Shown here piece after piece: positions 11,901 to 17,414 of a DNA stretch of 35,810 nt. Within the stretch, counting starts at the first letter, position 1. The number at the start of each line of letters is the position of its first letter. The DNA lies in IMG/VR virus record IMGVR_UViG_3300020442_002641, positions 1 to 35,810 of that record; one strand, 5' to 3'. The notes beneath the pieces were generated by a model, which was given only the letters and a program-made list of their open reading frames with translations, was not told the origin of the DNA and searched no databases. The position numbers and the translations under genes were made by a program. This stretch comes from a virus.

Positions 11901-14900
11901 AGAGAAGTAGATTGCTCATCTTCCACAAATGTTAATGTATCAAATAACAGCATTCAGATCCCAGATCACTACTTTGTATCTGGTGAGGAAGTTCTGTATA
12001 GAGTTGCTGGAACTGGTTCTTCTAATGCAATTGAAATTGCAGAAACAAGTTTCGTTGGAGTAGGAACAACTACAAAACTTCCTGGATCCGTTTATATTAT
12101 TAAACTCAACGAATCTGAGATTCAGTTGGCTAGAACTGCTGCAGAGGCATTGTCATTCGTTCCTACCCCAATTGACATTACTTCAGTCGGTATTGGCACA
12201 TCTCACAGTTTCACTTCGAAAAAACAAAACTCCAAAGTTGTTGTTGCTATCGATAATGTTATTCAATCTCCAATCGTTTCTACTGCTATTACCGCAAGTT
12301 TGGCAAAAGCAGTAACAACTACGGAAAATGTACTTGTATTCTCTGGAATTACATCCTTCTTCGGAACGGATTTGATTCAGATTGATGATGAAATCATGAG
12401 AATTCAATCTATTGGTGTTGGCGGAACCTTTAATGTAAGAGTAAGAAGATCTTGGATGGGAACTGGTCTTGCTGGTCATGGAACAGATGCGAAAATTACC
12501 AAGATTGGTGGAAACTACAATATCATCGACAGTACGATTAATTTTGTTGATCCTCCATATGGTCAAACACCATTATCCACTTCAACAAATAAGCCATCAG
12601 AAAGAGACTGGACTGGCATAACAACTGGTTCCAAGTTCCAAGGAAGATCCTTCATGAGATCTGGTGTACAAGGATCTGATGAGGAATCTTACACCAAGAA
12701 CTATATCTTTGATGATATTTCCGAAAGTTTTGATGGTCAAACTCGTAAATTTACCCTTACATCAGCGGGTTCGAGTCTGTCTGAGATAGCAGAAAATAAT
12801 GCTATCATCACTATAAATGATATTTTCCAAGGTCCAGGTCTAACCAGAGATTATACTTTAATTTCTGATGAAACTGTTGGTATTACATCTATTCAGTTCA
12901 CTGGAACTGCAAGTTCGGTAGGATATGATGTCAATAATGCATCTATTCCTGTTGGTGGCATAATTGTTTCTGTTGGATCCACCTTCGGTTTCGGATTACA
13001 AGATCTAGTTTCTGCTGGAGGAACTGCTGTTGTTTCTGCTGCAGGAACAATTGCATCGATCAGTATTGGAAACAGTGGATCTGGTTATAGAGCAGGAATC
13101 CAAACAGTTGTAAACGTAGGACTTTATACGTCTTCCACTGGAACTTACAGTATAACCAATATTGGAACAGCAGCAGTTAGCAATGGTCACATCGTCAGTG
13201 TTGCCATTACTAATCCAGGAACAGGATATACCAGTTCCAATGTTCCATATGTCGTATTTGATGATCCATTATCTTATTCTGATATTCCTCTCGTATACAG
13301 TTCACAGTCAACTCCAGGGGTAGGAACACAGGCGAAGATTAATGTTGTTGTTGGCGCTGCTTCCAGTGTTATTGATTTTGAACTCACTAATCTTGGATAT
13401 GGATATGGTAATGGAGAAATTCTTACTATTGAAACTGGAGGACTTGCAGGAATTCCAACCGATCCAACCAAACCTTCCAGTGAATTCCAAATAACAATTC
13501 AAGAAGTCTTCAATGATAGATTTGCTGGTTGGTCAATTGGACAACTCCAAATAATCGATGATGTATCATCTCAATTTAATGGATCCGATGTTATCTTCCC
13601 AATTAGAGTTGCTGGAGATTTGATCTCTATCAGATCTGCTAGAGGTTCTAATATTAATGTTGAAGCAACATTATTGGTATTTGTCAATGATGTTCTCCAA
13701 GTTCCAGGAGAAGGTTATTTCTTCCCTGGCGGTAGTTTGATTGAATTCTCTGAACCACCTAAGGCAGGAGATACTGCTAAGATTCTATTCTATAAGGGAA
13801 GTGGAGATGTTGACGTTGTTGATAGAGATATCGTCGAAACCGTGAAGGTTGGAGATGATTTGACAATCAATTACAATCCTGATATTGGACAAACTTTAAT
13901 TTTCCAAGAAGAAGAAAGAACAGTGACACAAATCAAATCTATTGATTTTGTTGGCACAAATCCATACTTCGGACCAGGAAATACTAATAATTCTAAGATG
14001 CTTAGACCAGTTACTTGGTGTAAGCAAACTGAAGATAAGATTATTGATGAAAAGGAAGTTGGAAAGGACAGAGATCAATACGAAGCGAATATATTCCCTG
14101 CTGCATATGTAACACAAACAGTAGGAACTGGTGTAACAATTGTCTATGTTGATACATTAAGAACTCTGTTTAATGCTGCAAATGAAAATAATGCATCTCT
14201 TCTCTTCCAGAAGAAGATCAATATCCTATCTCAGGATTCATGCACTTCTGCCGCTGCTACAGCAACAGTTTCTTCTGCTGGAACTGTAACTTCATTCACA
14301 ATCAGCGATGGAGGATCTGGATTTGCATCTATTCCTTCCGTAACTCTTTCTAATCCAGTCGGAACTGGATCAACTGCATCTGCTACAGCAACTATTCTCA
14401 ATGGTTCTGTAGTTTCTATTGCGGTCTCCAATCCTGGATCTGGTTATGCATCAACAAATCCACCAAAAGTTCTTATTCAAGATCAATCATCTGTATTAGA
14501 AACAGATGAGGTTCAAAGTTTCAGTGGAGACTATGGAACTATCGTTGGATTTGGTCTTTCTACTACTGGTTTGACCACAAAAGTGATCTTTGATCTCTTC
14601 ATTCCTACAGATTCGGACTTGAGAGGAACTCACTATGTTTCTTCAGCAAGTACGATCAGTGGAATTAGCACTGGTGACTATTTCGTAGTCAGAGACTCTA
14701 ATATTGGTCTTGCGGTTACTCACTTTGAAACCAGAAGAACTAACAGCACTAAGATCGGTATTTGCAAGTCTCACTTTGATGGCATATACCAGGTAAATAA
14801 CTTCCATGTAACATACAAACCTGTTGCTGGAGTTGGTACCGTATCTGTAGTAAGAGTATTCTGCAATGTTGCTGGAATTGGTTCTTCCAGTCTTACAAAT

Positions 14901-15251
14901 ATTACGGGAATTGGATCTATTGGACTGGGCGTCACCTCCATTGGTGGAAATATTGATTTTACTCCAGTCGCGATTAGTACCAGTGCCGCAACTTTCGATA
15001 GTACTTCGGTTACTTTTGATAGTACATTATATTCCTTTGATAATCAAGGAAATGTATCTTCACTTGATTTTAGTGGTAATGTCTTGGATTCGGCATTCTT
15101 CGGAAGATACAGTTGGGGCAAAATTGTTGTTGAAGGAAGAACTTCTACAAACGAATTCAGTGCCTACAACGATAACGGAGTTATCGGAATCAATACTTCT
15201 TCTCTGGTTACAAGAGAAAAATACTTGAAATACAAGAACTACATCAATTAA
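2952..15251 (+). CDS. Giant gp7-like baseplate wedge protein with YHYH domain (4,099 aa)
   Basis: One uninterrupted frame of 12.3 kb encodes a protein of roughly 430-450 kDa. Residues 1-250 resemble the C-terminal part of T4 gp7, the 1,032-residue wedge initiator. The clearest match is DFYKTRGTDESFKILFKALY at residues 212-231, against FYSTKGIEASYKFLFKVLY recalled for T4. The remaining 3,800 or so residues have no T4 counterpart I know. They hold GSGY repeats, HGF-GD-Y units, IDDE-RG units, three 'IND-Q-P' units and a YHYH domain near residues 1225-1395. The product is rich in Gly, Ser, Thr, Val and Ile and looks like a long string of beta modules. I see no signal peptide or membrane segment. 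It sits between gp6 and a fibre-like gene, starting 3 nt after gp6. Role as a wedge component is well supported; the extension is probably surface-exposed. Confidence 0.85.
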   Translation: MTSNRIKFNQIVADQFPTYIREEFPAVQEFFTKYYLSQEYPGGVLDILNNIDKYSKIEEISDRYVDDAELTQPVGIFDTEINVASTKGFPDNYGLIKIDDELILYTEKTKIQFKGCVRGFLGITSYDNPVNIENFIFSDSTQVKHELTYSPQGVGLKRVTNLSSLFLKEFFNRAKYRLAPGFENRELFSGLDEATSKEIAVKPSRFIKQIKDFYKTRGTDESFKILFKALYGENAEVVRPREFLFRPSDSQFQVTRDFVVTPISGNPSELERNTLQQDAYKNITKAYAPVAKVEKITTGLTTSNYWKISIDADYNRDILVEGSIYGNFTAHAKTKTIGSISKDSSSIDVDSTVGFPQDGELYVTYSNGTVGVVSYTDKSLTQFSGCTNVTETIKDAETIFINSFAYGYSNVDQSLIKVRITPVLENPTESQDNHYYESGELIDIKSLGEDKKNKEVWIVNSCPTYNVKSLSLTDSQQKLYSFSTFDEILLKVGDTVSVEDTTGSTTDAEVFDITSSNTLTLRADSLLDVNKKYTFTKKLSKVNATYFTGIDDLNSNVDNLYTDGVNTLVASSSLPTYKNQPLNAPSRKIEFSGTFPPVGVGSTNVYNISPLKDHGLYTGDAVFYSFPIKEEYDIFSGNTVTTFPEGNLGTNYEKGLYFVKRIDENNVQFAKGRSDLYHGNFVSTPTPVTITGQVIDLYKFKDKTLSSQKLIREIAPPEKDGVSYKTIPGSKTGIFANGVELQNYKSTDTVYYGPIQKIEVSSPGENYDVINPPILHIDDSVGTGATGYVSVSGSLQQIDIISPGFNYIETPIIRIVGGNGKDAQAVAKLNQITHSVDFNSTVLAQRVGLGTTVSTIGFTTYHKFTNAEKVLYKNNGEQVISGLSTNSNYYVGVVDAYTVKLYPTENQAVLGVGTVTLLDYGTGNHTLESVAKKNVISKINVISNGEGYTNRKLTTGVIGINTADNCITIPDHKFSSGEKIVYNVEGTTVLGLTPNTNYYIDKKDNNSFRLFQSGIGSDGQVYNTKTYADLKNVGVGTHIFNYPEIEVIVEGKIGISSLSTEDFKARVQPIFRGEVQSIHLSNTGVGYGSSEIINFNREPLIELQTGTGAQLTPIVNNGQLVEVLVNNKGSGYNAPPELRIDGAGIGAVITPVIVNGEIESVNIIQGGVDYTREDTFINVIPSGQEAKFSTVIKTWTVNNVVRNYELFTADDGFITNGTNSEYGLQYTHLYAPRPLRKTLFGTDSNGNKVYGSADLKVNNGFEIDSSYHSPIIGYAYDGNPIYGPFGYSTLVGGVIRQVKSGYRLNIANDRPPFPEGFFAEDFTFYPSSDPLTLDENNGRYCVTPEYPNGIYAYFATLSETPDSTGIYKGFKSPVFPYIVGNYYNNVPNNYNFKSLSNQDRVDLNETDYVRITSTHKIKGNASSYKYVDIPNNLSQKTEIKFASTGSIDGVGIITGGRNYKVGDRPIIDFARSGGYGTLLEVDRVSGKDITNISAATSSISNIEFLPESQGGSFLAIAPNPHYWTNTDRVVISGLSTTNTLLAGAYRAGIATDKYVLTVGVDTSGVTGIVTYFNIFGNLDYPSLKENDILSIGTEEVKVLSVDYDTSRVKVLRSQNGTVSTAHTSTTVIRQNQRKFKINVGYKTTFNYKINKEFYFNPADSLALGVGIGTTIVFSNPGAGDTNIFVPQRSVYLPNHGLKTGDRLLYNTNTGDPIEVSVGGVSADYTVSDQETFYVAKISNDLIGIATVKVGLGSTGSFVGAGDSIRTSSTLYFTGIGTGVYHSFQTQYENVVTGSAEKNEVTVSLANTHGLFNGETVFVDVNVGGSKTVTVKYNDKSRRIVIDSKSFTSSGVSTSTSQINIANHGFKAGDKVLHTATVDGYGPIDGELYYVIFIDDNNIKLSETRSGALNSIPSYVGITSSYSGEIGLVNPPIEAYEDSTLVFDVSDSSLRFLQQSTEYSAFEMLFHSDLSFDSVFESSGTSNEFEVSRTGEIGISSNAKVELKINKNIPKVLYYEFSPTNTSILPNEKSTIIKDDGVIGYNEIIRNKSLYSGEYTAIVSAGTSFKYTIDKSPESTSYDRSSSVLNYSTNSRNAYGPVKSISIKNKGNKFTKLPGLSTTFDTDLGSDAIISVSGSNIGKIVSKSIIDIGYDLPTDKTLRPKAKLPQICAVETLSSLERVSVTSFGRGYTSAPQLILIDGSRKEVLPEADLRFELGNVGVEILNNTFALSPINPTIIPIHNSNGVGISSLTFDSTSQTVTATLSVGFSTAESFPFDVGDEVFVENASVTGATGNIKGFNSNEYNFNFFEVTQVSKNIGGIGIVTYSMSNVLDDNGDVADFDDANSAVRIIPRKHMPEFDIVVNSNSFAIGEEASFGDGYEGIIEGYNQDANILKLRSQNEVSVGDVITAKSTRTKATIKEVSNYDGFYQLSSSSIKKGGWENNAGFLGDNSTRLQDNDYYQNFSYSIKSRVPLETWDDAVSTLNHTTGFKKFSDLQIESKLGYVSSQDMAIGLPAPNDIPGIQIIVDLIGSGDLNCVYDFDLVKENSFTIDGRVVSDEIIFQNAVLTDYSESIGNRVLIIDDVSYLFNSNPRPTRFSEIARFNLADARVKKFITYAKDIRFTGERQVLLVTLLYDNDNLAYMNQYGRVESVSDLGSFDFSISGTEGVLNFYPVKYSVNDYSVSTLTIGINGSYVAGLGTTTLGDGVRIVGASKSDTVSSIVEIPSYYSSVKGIVEVTGHNGEYEYNEFNLTHNGTEIEFIDYGQLSNHSYDTFSGTGLGTFWPYISGSTLKVDFTSNLGLSTTGFGATVNTWFVALADTDYSGVGSTSLRYGKLKSSYVAISSSSSPTSHIVSDYINLYDGGYFLVQASDPDSGDHQFSEVVAVDDDNDGFITEFAVLETNQNLGTVGIAKTNDITKITFEPVADRNIQVKVFSHLVRPTNDSGTDISLDFNNSSVNSFQGTYEGTLSNIKRDFPLNHNNLPIFRREVDCSSSTNVNVSNNSIQIPDHYFVSGEEVLYRVAGTGSSNAIEIAETSFVGVGTTTKLPGSVYIIKLNESEIQLARTAAEALSFVPTPIDITSVGIGTSHSFTSKKQNSKVVVAIDNVIQSPIVSTAITASLAKAVTTTENVLVFSGITSFFGTDLIQIDDEIMRIQSIGVGGTFNVRVRRSWMGTGLAGHGTDAKITKIGGNYNIIDSTINFVDPPYGQTPLSTSTNKPSERDWTGITTGSKFQGRSFMRSGVQGSDEESYTKNYIFDDISESFDGQTRKFTLTSAGSSLSEIAENNAIITINDIFQGPGLTRDYTLISDETVGITSIQFTGTASSVGYDVNNASIPVGGIIVSVGSTFGFGLQDLVSAGGTAVVSAAGTIASISIGNSGSGYRAGIQTVVNVGLYTSSTGTYSITNIGTAAVSNGHIVSVAITNPGTGYTSSNVPYVVFDDPLSYSDIPLVYSSQSTPGVGTQAKINVVVGAASSVIDFELTNLGYGYGNGEILTIETGGLAGIPTDPTKPSSEFQITIQEVFNDRFAGWSIGQLQIIDDVSSQFNGSDVIFPIRVAGDLISIRSARGSNINVEATLLVFVNDVLQVPGEGYFFPGGSLIEFSEPPKAGDTAKILFYKGSGDVDVVDRDIVETVKVGDDLTINYNPDIGQTLIFQEEERTVTQIKSIDFVGTNPYFGPGNTNNSKMLRPVTWCKQTEDKIIDEKEVGKDRDQYEANIFPAAYVTQTVGTGVTIVYVDTLRTLFNAANENNASLLFQKKINILSQDSCTSAAATATVSSAGTVTSFTISDGGSGFASIPSVTLSNPVGTGSTASATATILNGSVVSIAVSNPGSGYASTNPPKVLIQDQSSVLETDEVQSFSGDYGTIVGFGLSTTGLTTKVIFDLFIPTDSDLRGTHYVSSASTISGISTGDYFVVRDSNIGLAVTHFETRRTNSTKIGICKSHFDGIYQVNNFHVTYKPVAGVGTVSVVRVFCNVAGIGSSSLTNITGIGSIGLGVTSIGGNIDFTPVAISTSAATFDSTSVTFDSTLYSFDNQGNVSSLDFSGNVLDSAFFGRYSWGKIVVEGRTSTNEFSAYNDNGVIGINTSSLVTREKYLKYKNYIN
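3168..3370 (+). repeat. IDDE-RG module copy 1, inside the gp7-like core
   Basis: It encodes about residues 73-140 of the gp7-like protein, with GFPDNYGLIKIDDELILYT, then FKGCVRGFLG. It separates two blocks that both look like T4 gp7 (the start of the protein and the FYKTRG block), so it reads as an insertion. Related units occur at 3955-4160, 7675-7860, 12325-12515, in the DUF4815 protein (25230-25470) and at the gp15 C-terminus (29904-30130). Confidence 0.55.
4775..6075 (+). repeat. HGF-GD-Y modules 1-3 of the gp7-like protein
   Basis: Three units follow a shared plan: a His/Gly start with 'tGd/GE-v-Y', a Tyr-rich 'YYV/YFV' strand, an 'n-v-L' strand and a final 'GTG-H' turn. They are seen as DHGLYTGDAVFYSF (from about 4790), YHKFTNAEKVLYK (from about 5532) and DHKFSSGEKIVYN (from about 5862). 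Further copies lie at about 7500-7675, 8025-8310, 8365-8480, 8520-8760 and 11940-12215. The fold is unknown to me; short beta domains are likely. Confidence 0.55.
5215..6555 (+). repeat. GSGY-type repeats, N-terminal cluster in the gp7-like protein
   Basis: The copies carry the pattern 'i-s-i-n-G-GY/nY--pP-i-i-g--GtGA-a-a-v-gg-i'. They include VSSPGENYDVINPPILHI, ISPGFNYIETPIIRI, LSNTGVGYGSSE, NNKGSGYNAPPELRIDGAG and IQGGVDYT. The cluster interleaves with the HGF-GD-Y units and ends just before the YHYH domain. Related copies are in gp8, gp14 and the DUF4815 protein. Confidence 0.7.
6620..7135 (+). other. YHYH domain embedded in the gp7-like protein
   Basis: Residues about 1225-1395 contain YHSPIIGYAYDGNPIYGPFG (from residue 1267) and later GRYCVTPEYPNGIYAYF (from about 1338). 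The 'SP-iGyA-DG-PIYGP' block and the 'Y--T-eyPnG-YaYf' block are the hallmarks of the YHYH family (Pfam PF14240). That family is found in secreted bacterial and phage proteins and has no established activity. Here it lies between the first GSGY cluster and a second stretch of repeats. Confidence 0.75.
7285..9545 (+). repeat. Mixed module array, middle of the gp7-like protein
   Basis: GSGY-like copies are at 7285-7440 (IITGGRNYKVGDRPIIDF) and 9230-9545 (SFGRGYTSAPQLILIDG). HGF-GD-Y units lie at about 7500-7675, 8025-8310 (NHGLKTGDRLLYN), 8365-8480 (THGLFNGETVFV) and 8520-8760 (NHGFKAGDKVLHT). An IDDE-RG-like unit is at 7675-7860. The copies are diverged at the protein level and not alike enough as DNA to be recent duplications. 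Confidence 0.55.
11940..13800 (+). repeat. Module array with three IND-Q-P units in the gp7-like protein
   Basis: An HGF-GD-Y unit (PDHYFVSGEEVLYR) opens the array and an IDDE-RG unit follows at 12325-12515 (IDDEIMRIQSIG, then RVRRSWMG). Three units share 'v-iNdv-Q-P', as found in phage fibre proteins: IDNVIQSPI (about 12247), INDIFQGPG (about 12811) and VNDVLQVPGEGY (about 13681). GSGY copies lie at 13030-13450. Confidence 0.5.
14240..14485 (+). repeat. GSGY repeats near the C-terminus of the gp7-like protein
   Basis: Two adjacent, well-formed copies: ISDGGSGFASIPSVTLSNPV and VSNPGSGYASTNPPKVLI, joined by an Ala/Thr-rich strand (GTGSTASATATIL). They are the copies most like those in gp14. 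Confidence 0.75.
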
Positions 15252-15253
15252 TC

Positions 15254-15260
15254 CTAAATA
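15254..15260 (+). promoter_or_regulatory. Late-promoter-like box upstream of the LamG fibre gene
   Basis: CTAAATA, a common variant of the T4-like late box in cyanophages, begins 2 nt after the stop of the gp7-like gene and ends 21 nt before the next ATG. Confidence 0.6.
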
Positions 15261-15281
15261 CTTTTAAAATCTTTTGCGATA

Positions 15282-17384
15282 ATGGCAGTACAAGGAATAG
15301 GCACAGGATCTAGTCCAAATGATGGTAATGGTGATAGTTTACTAGCGGGTGCTCTAAAAATAAATTCTAATTTTGATGAATTATATACTCTCCTTGGAGA
15401 TGGGGCTACATTAACTTCTAATGTAGTCAATGAACTTGTTGCGGGAAGCAATGTTTCTCTTTCCGCTACAACGGGAAAAGTTACCATCAATGCAACTGCA
15501 TCTGCAAGCGCATTAGATTCCGTTTGGAGAACCACAGACGTAGGAATTAATACAGTTTCTAACGTTGGAATTGGAAGCACTGGTCCTGAGTCTGCATTGA
15601 CCGTTTCTGGAGACGCTAAAGTTTCTGGTGTTGTCACTGCAACTTCTTTTGTTGGAGATTTGACTGGTGATGTGACTGGTGGCGCTTCGCAAGTATTCAT
15701 CAGCACAACCACCACTAACTCAGTAACTAATACTTCATGGTTAGTTCCTTTTGTGGATGGATCTGGTGGTTCAAATAAACCACTTTATATTACTGGTGCT
15801 GGATGGGGTATAAGATGGTTCAATCCATCAAAAGCACTATTCGTTACCAATTCCACTGATGCTGACCAATCTGCCGATCCTGGAGCAGGAAAAGCAATTA
15901 TTAGACCCAATGATATAACAATTGGAGCAAATGTCAAGATTGATGGAAGTTCTGGAATTATTACCGCAACTACATTAGAAGGCAATGCTACAGGTCTTAC
16001 TGGAACTCCAGATTTGAATGTTGGAATTGTAACTGGAGTTAGTTTTGTTGGATCTGGTACTGCCCTGACTGGAGTTTCTGTTGGTAGCACTGATTATGTC
16101 ACTGGTATTGCAATTACCATGGGGACAGGAACCTTCACTGGTAATGTTTCTATTGGAGGAACCACTTCTATTGAAGGTGGTGTAACTTTAGCAACTAATA
16201 ATGCAACTGTTTCTGGAACTATTGGAACAACTGGAGAAATTAAACAAATTGGTGGAGTTCCATTTTATTATGATGGATCTGACTGGAGAGAGTTTGTTCT
16301 TTCTACAGGTGTTAGCACTACTCAAACTGCGGATACCAGTTGGGACAATGTTATCTTAAGATCCACTTATGATACAAACTTCTTTGACTCCAAATTTGAA
16401 GTTCATCCAATTAACACGGGAGCTGGTGCTACTAACGTATCCAGTCCTGTCAAAATCGGAACAAAATCATATAGGAATAATGGATCTGCTGGTGCTGGTT
16501 TATCCTATGCATATAGATCCGAATATGACTTTTCTGGTCCATGGACAATAGAATTTTGGGTATACTTTGATGCAACACCCGGTCAAGCTGTAAGTCTTGT
16601 ATCACAATTTTACGAAACTGATACCATTAATAACTGGACATTTGGTTTAGTGCCTATTAGTAATAATGTATATTGGGTGTGGTCTAATGAAGCTGGTGGT
16701 GAACTAACTTTAGAAGTAACTGGCAGCACTACCTTTGGTAATGATTGGGTCGAAAACTGGAATCATGTGGCACTTACTAGAGAATCTAGTGATGGCAGCA
16801 TACACCTTTACTTAAATGGTGTTGAAACCACACGAACTAGTGGAGTTAGTGGTTCTGTTACTGATAATGACATAACAAGCACAAATGGAGCTGGATTGTA
16901 CATTGGAGGTATATTCCGAGATACTATAGAAAGTCGCGCTTATAATAATACTGCTACCGTAGATGCTTTCTTTGATGATCTTAGAATTTCTACTGTATCA
17001 AGATACACTTCGGTAGGAATTAGTACAACCACTACATTCAGTCCTTCTACCACTGCTCTTGAAACAACAGGAACACTTACAAGTTCATATACTCCACCTG
17101 GAAACAAACGCGGAGTAATTGCTTTAGGAGCAAGTCCAAGTTGGAAAGGAAGTCCTGGTTGCACAGTTTCTCAACAATCTAGTGGAAATTATCGTGTAAG
17201 TTTTGCAACTTCATATATTAGTAATCTTGATTATTTGGTCCTGTCACAGGCAGCAGATCAAGGATATGCTTCATATGTCGGCATCGCTAGATCAACTGAA
17301 CACGTAGATATTTCGGTCAACAAACAGAGTGATGATTCTGCTGTTGATACTGGTTATCTGTCCGTTCAGATTACCAATCTGTAA
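15282..17384 (+). CDS. gp10-like fibre/adhesin protein with LamG-type lectin domain (700 aa)
   Basis: The N-terminus (GTGSSPNDGNGDSLLAGALK, then INSNFDELYTLLGDG) matches the 'NDGtGD-LR-GgiKIN-NFdELY-ELGDG' start of T4 gp10, probably the part that anchors to the baseplate. Residues 100-320 are fibre-like beta repeats with GVVTATSFVGDLTGDVTGG. Residues about 365-578 look like a LamG/concanavalin-A-like domain (Laminin_G_3 type): GPWTIEFWVYF, then NWNHVALTRESSDGSIHLYL, then FFDDLRIS. This is a sugar-binding fold. The last 60 residues resemble a phage fibre tip (NYRVSFATSYISNLDYLVLS). The protein probably presents a glycan-binding head at the baseplate edge. It could also be a gp9- or gp12-like fibre. 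It has its own late-promoter-like box and lies between the gp7-like gene and gp8. Confidence 0.75.
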   Translation: MAVQGIGTGSSPNDGNGDSLLAGALKINSNFDELYTLLGDGATLTSNVVNELVAGSNVSLSATTGKVTINATASASALDSVWRTTDVGINTVSNVGIGSTGPESALTVSGDAKVSGVVTATSFVGDLTGDVTGGASQVFISTTTTNSVTNTSWLVPFVDGSGGSNKPLYITGAGWGIRWFNPSKALFVTNSTDADQSADPGAGKAIIRPNDITIGANVKIDGSSGIITATTLEGNATGLTGTPDLNVGIVTGVSFVGSGTALTGVSVGSTDYVTGIAITMGTGTFTGNVSIGGTTSIEGGVTLATNNATVSGTIGTTGEIKQIGGVPFYYDGSDWREFVLSTGVSTTQTADTSWDNVILRSTYDTNFFDSKFEVHPINTGAGATNVSSPVKIGTKSYRNNGSAGAGLSYAYRSEYDFSGPWTIEFWVYFDATPGQAVSLVSQFYETDTINNWTFGLVPISNNVYWVWSNEAGGELTLEVTGSTTFGNDWVENWNHVALTRESSDGSIHLYLNGVETTRTSGVSGSVTDNDITSTNGAGLYIGGIFRDTIESRAYNNTATVDAFFDDLRISTVSRYTSVGISTTTTFSPSTTALETTGTLTSSYTPPGNKRGVIALGASPSWKGSPGCTVSQQSSGNYRVSFATSYISNLDYLVLSQAADQGYASYVGIARSTEHVDISVNKQSDDSAVDTGYLSVQITNL
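16381..17014 (+). other. LamG/concanavalin-like domain in the gp10-like protein
   Basis: About residues 365-578. The 'p-tiEfWvyf' strand, the 'W-hvAlTre--g-i-lYlNG' strand and the closing 'fDdlRIs--aryt' strand appear in the family's order and spacing. The family binds carbohydrates or matrix glycans; the ligand here is unknown. Confidence 0.8.
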
Positions 17385-17390
17385 TCCCCA

Positions 17391-17397
17391 ATAAATA
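17391..17397 (+). promoter_or_regulatory. Late-promoter-like box upstream of gp8
   Basis: ATAAATA in the short gap after the LamG fibre gene, 17 nt before the gp8 ATG. Confidence 0.65.
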
Positions 17398-17414
17398 ACT
17401 AAAAAATTTGCAAA

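Noticed and set aside
2952-15251. The 12.3-kb frame as an assembly artefact or fused pseudogenes
   Set aside because: The frame has no stop, the codon choice looks uniform, and the distinct modules show no abrupt change of composition; neighbours on both sides are in expected order.
15254-15715. Open reading frame on the minus strand (about 153 codons)
   Set aside because: It lies opposite the start of the LamG fibre gene, has a low-complexity composition that mirrors the Gly/Thr/Ser-rich sense strand, and lacks a ribosome-binding site or recognisable domain.
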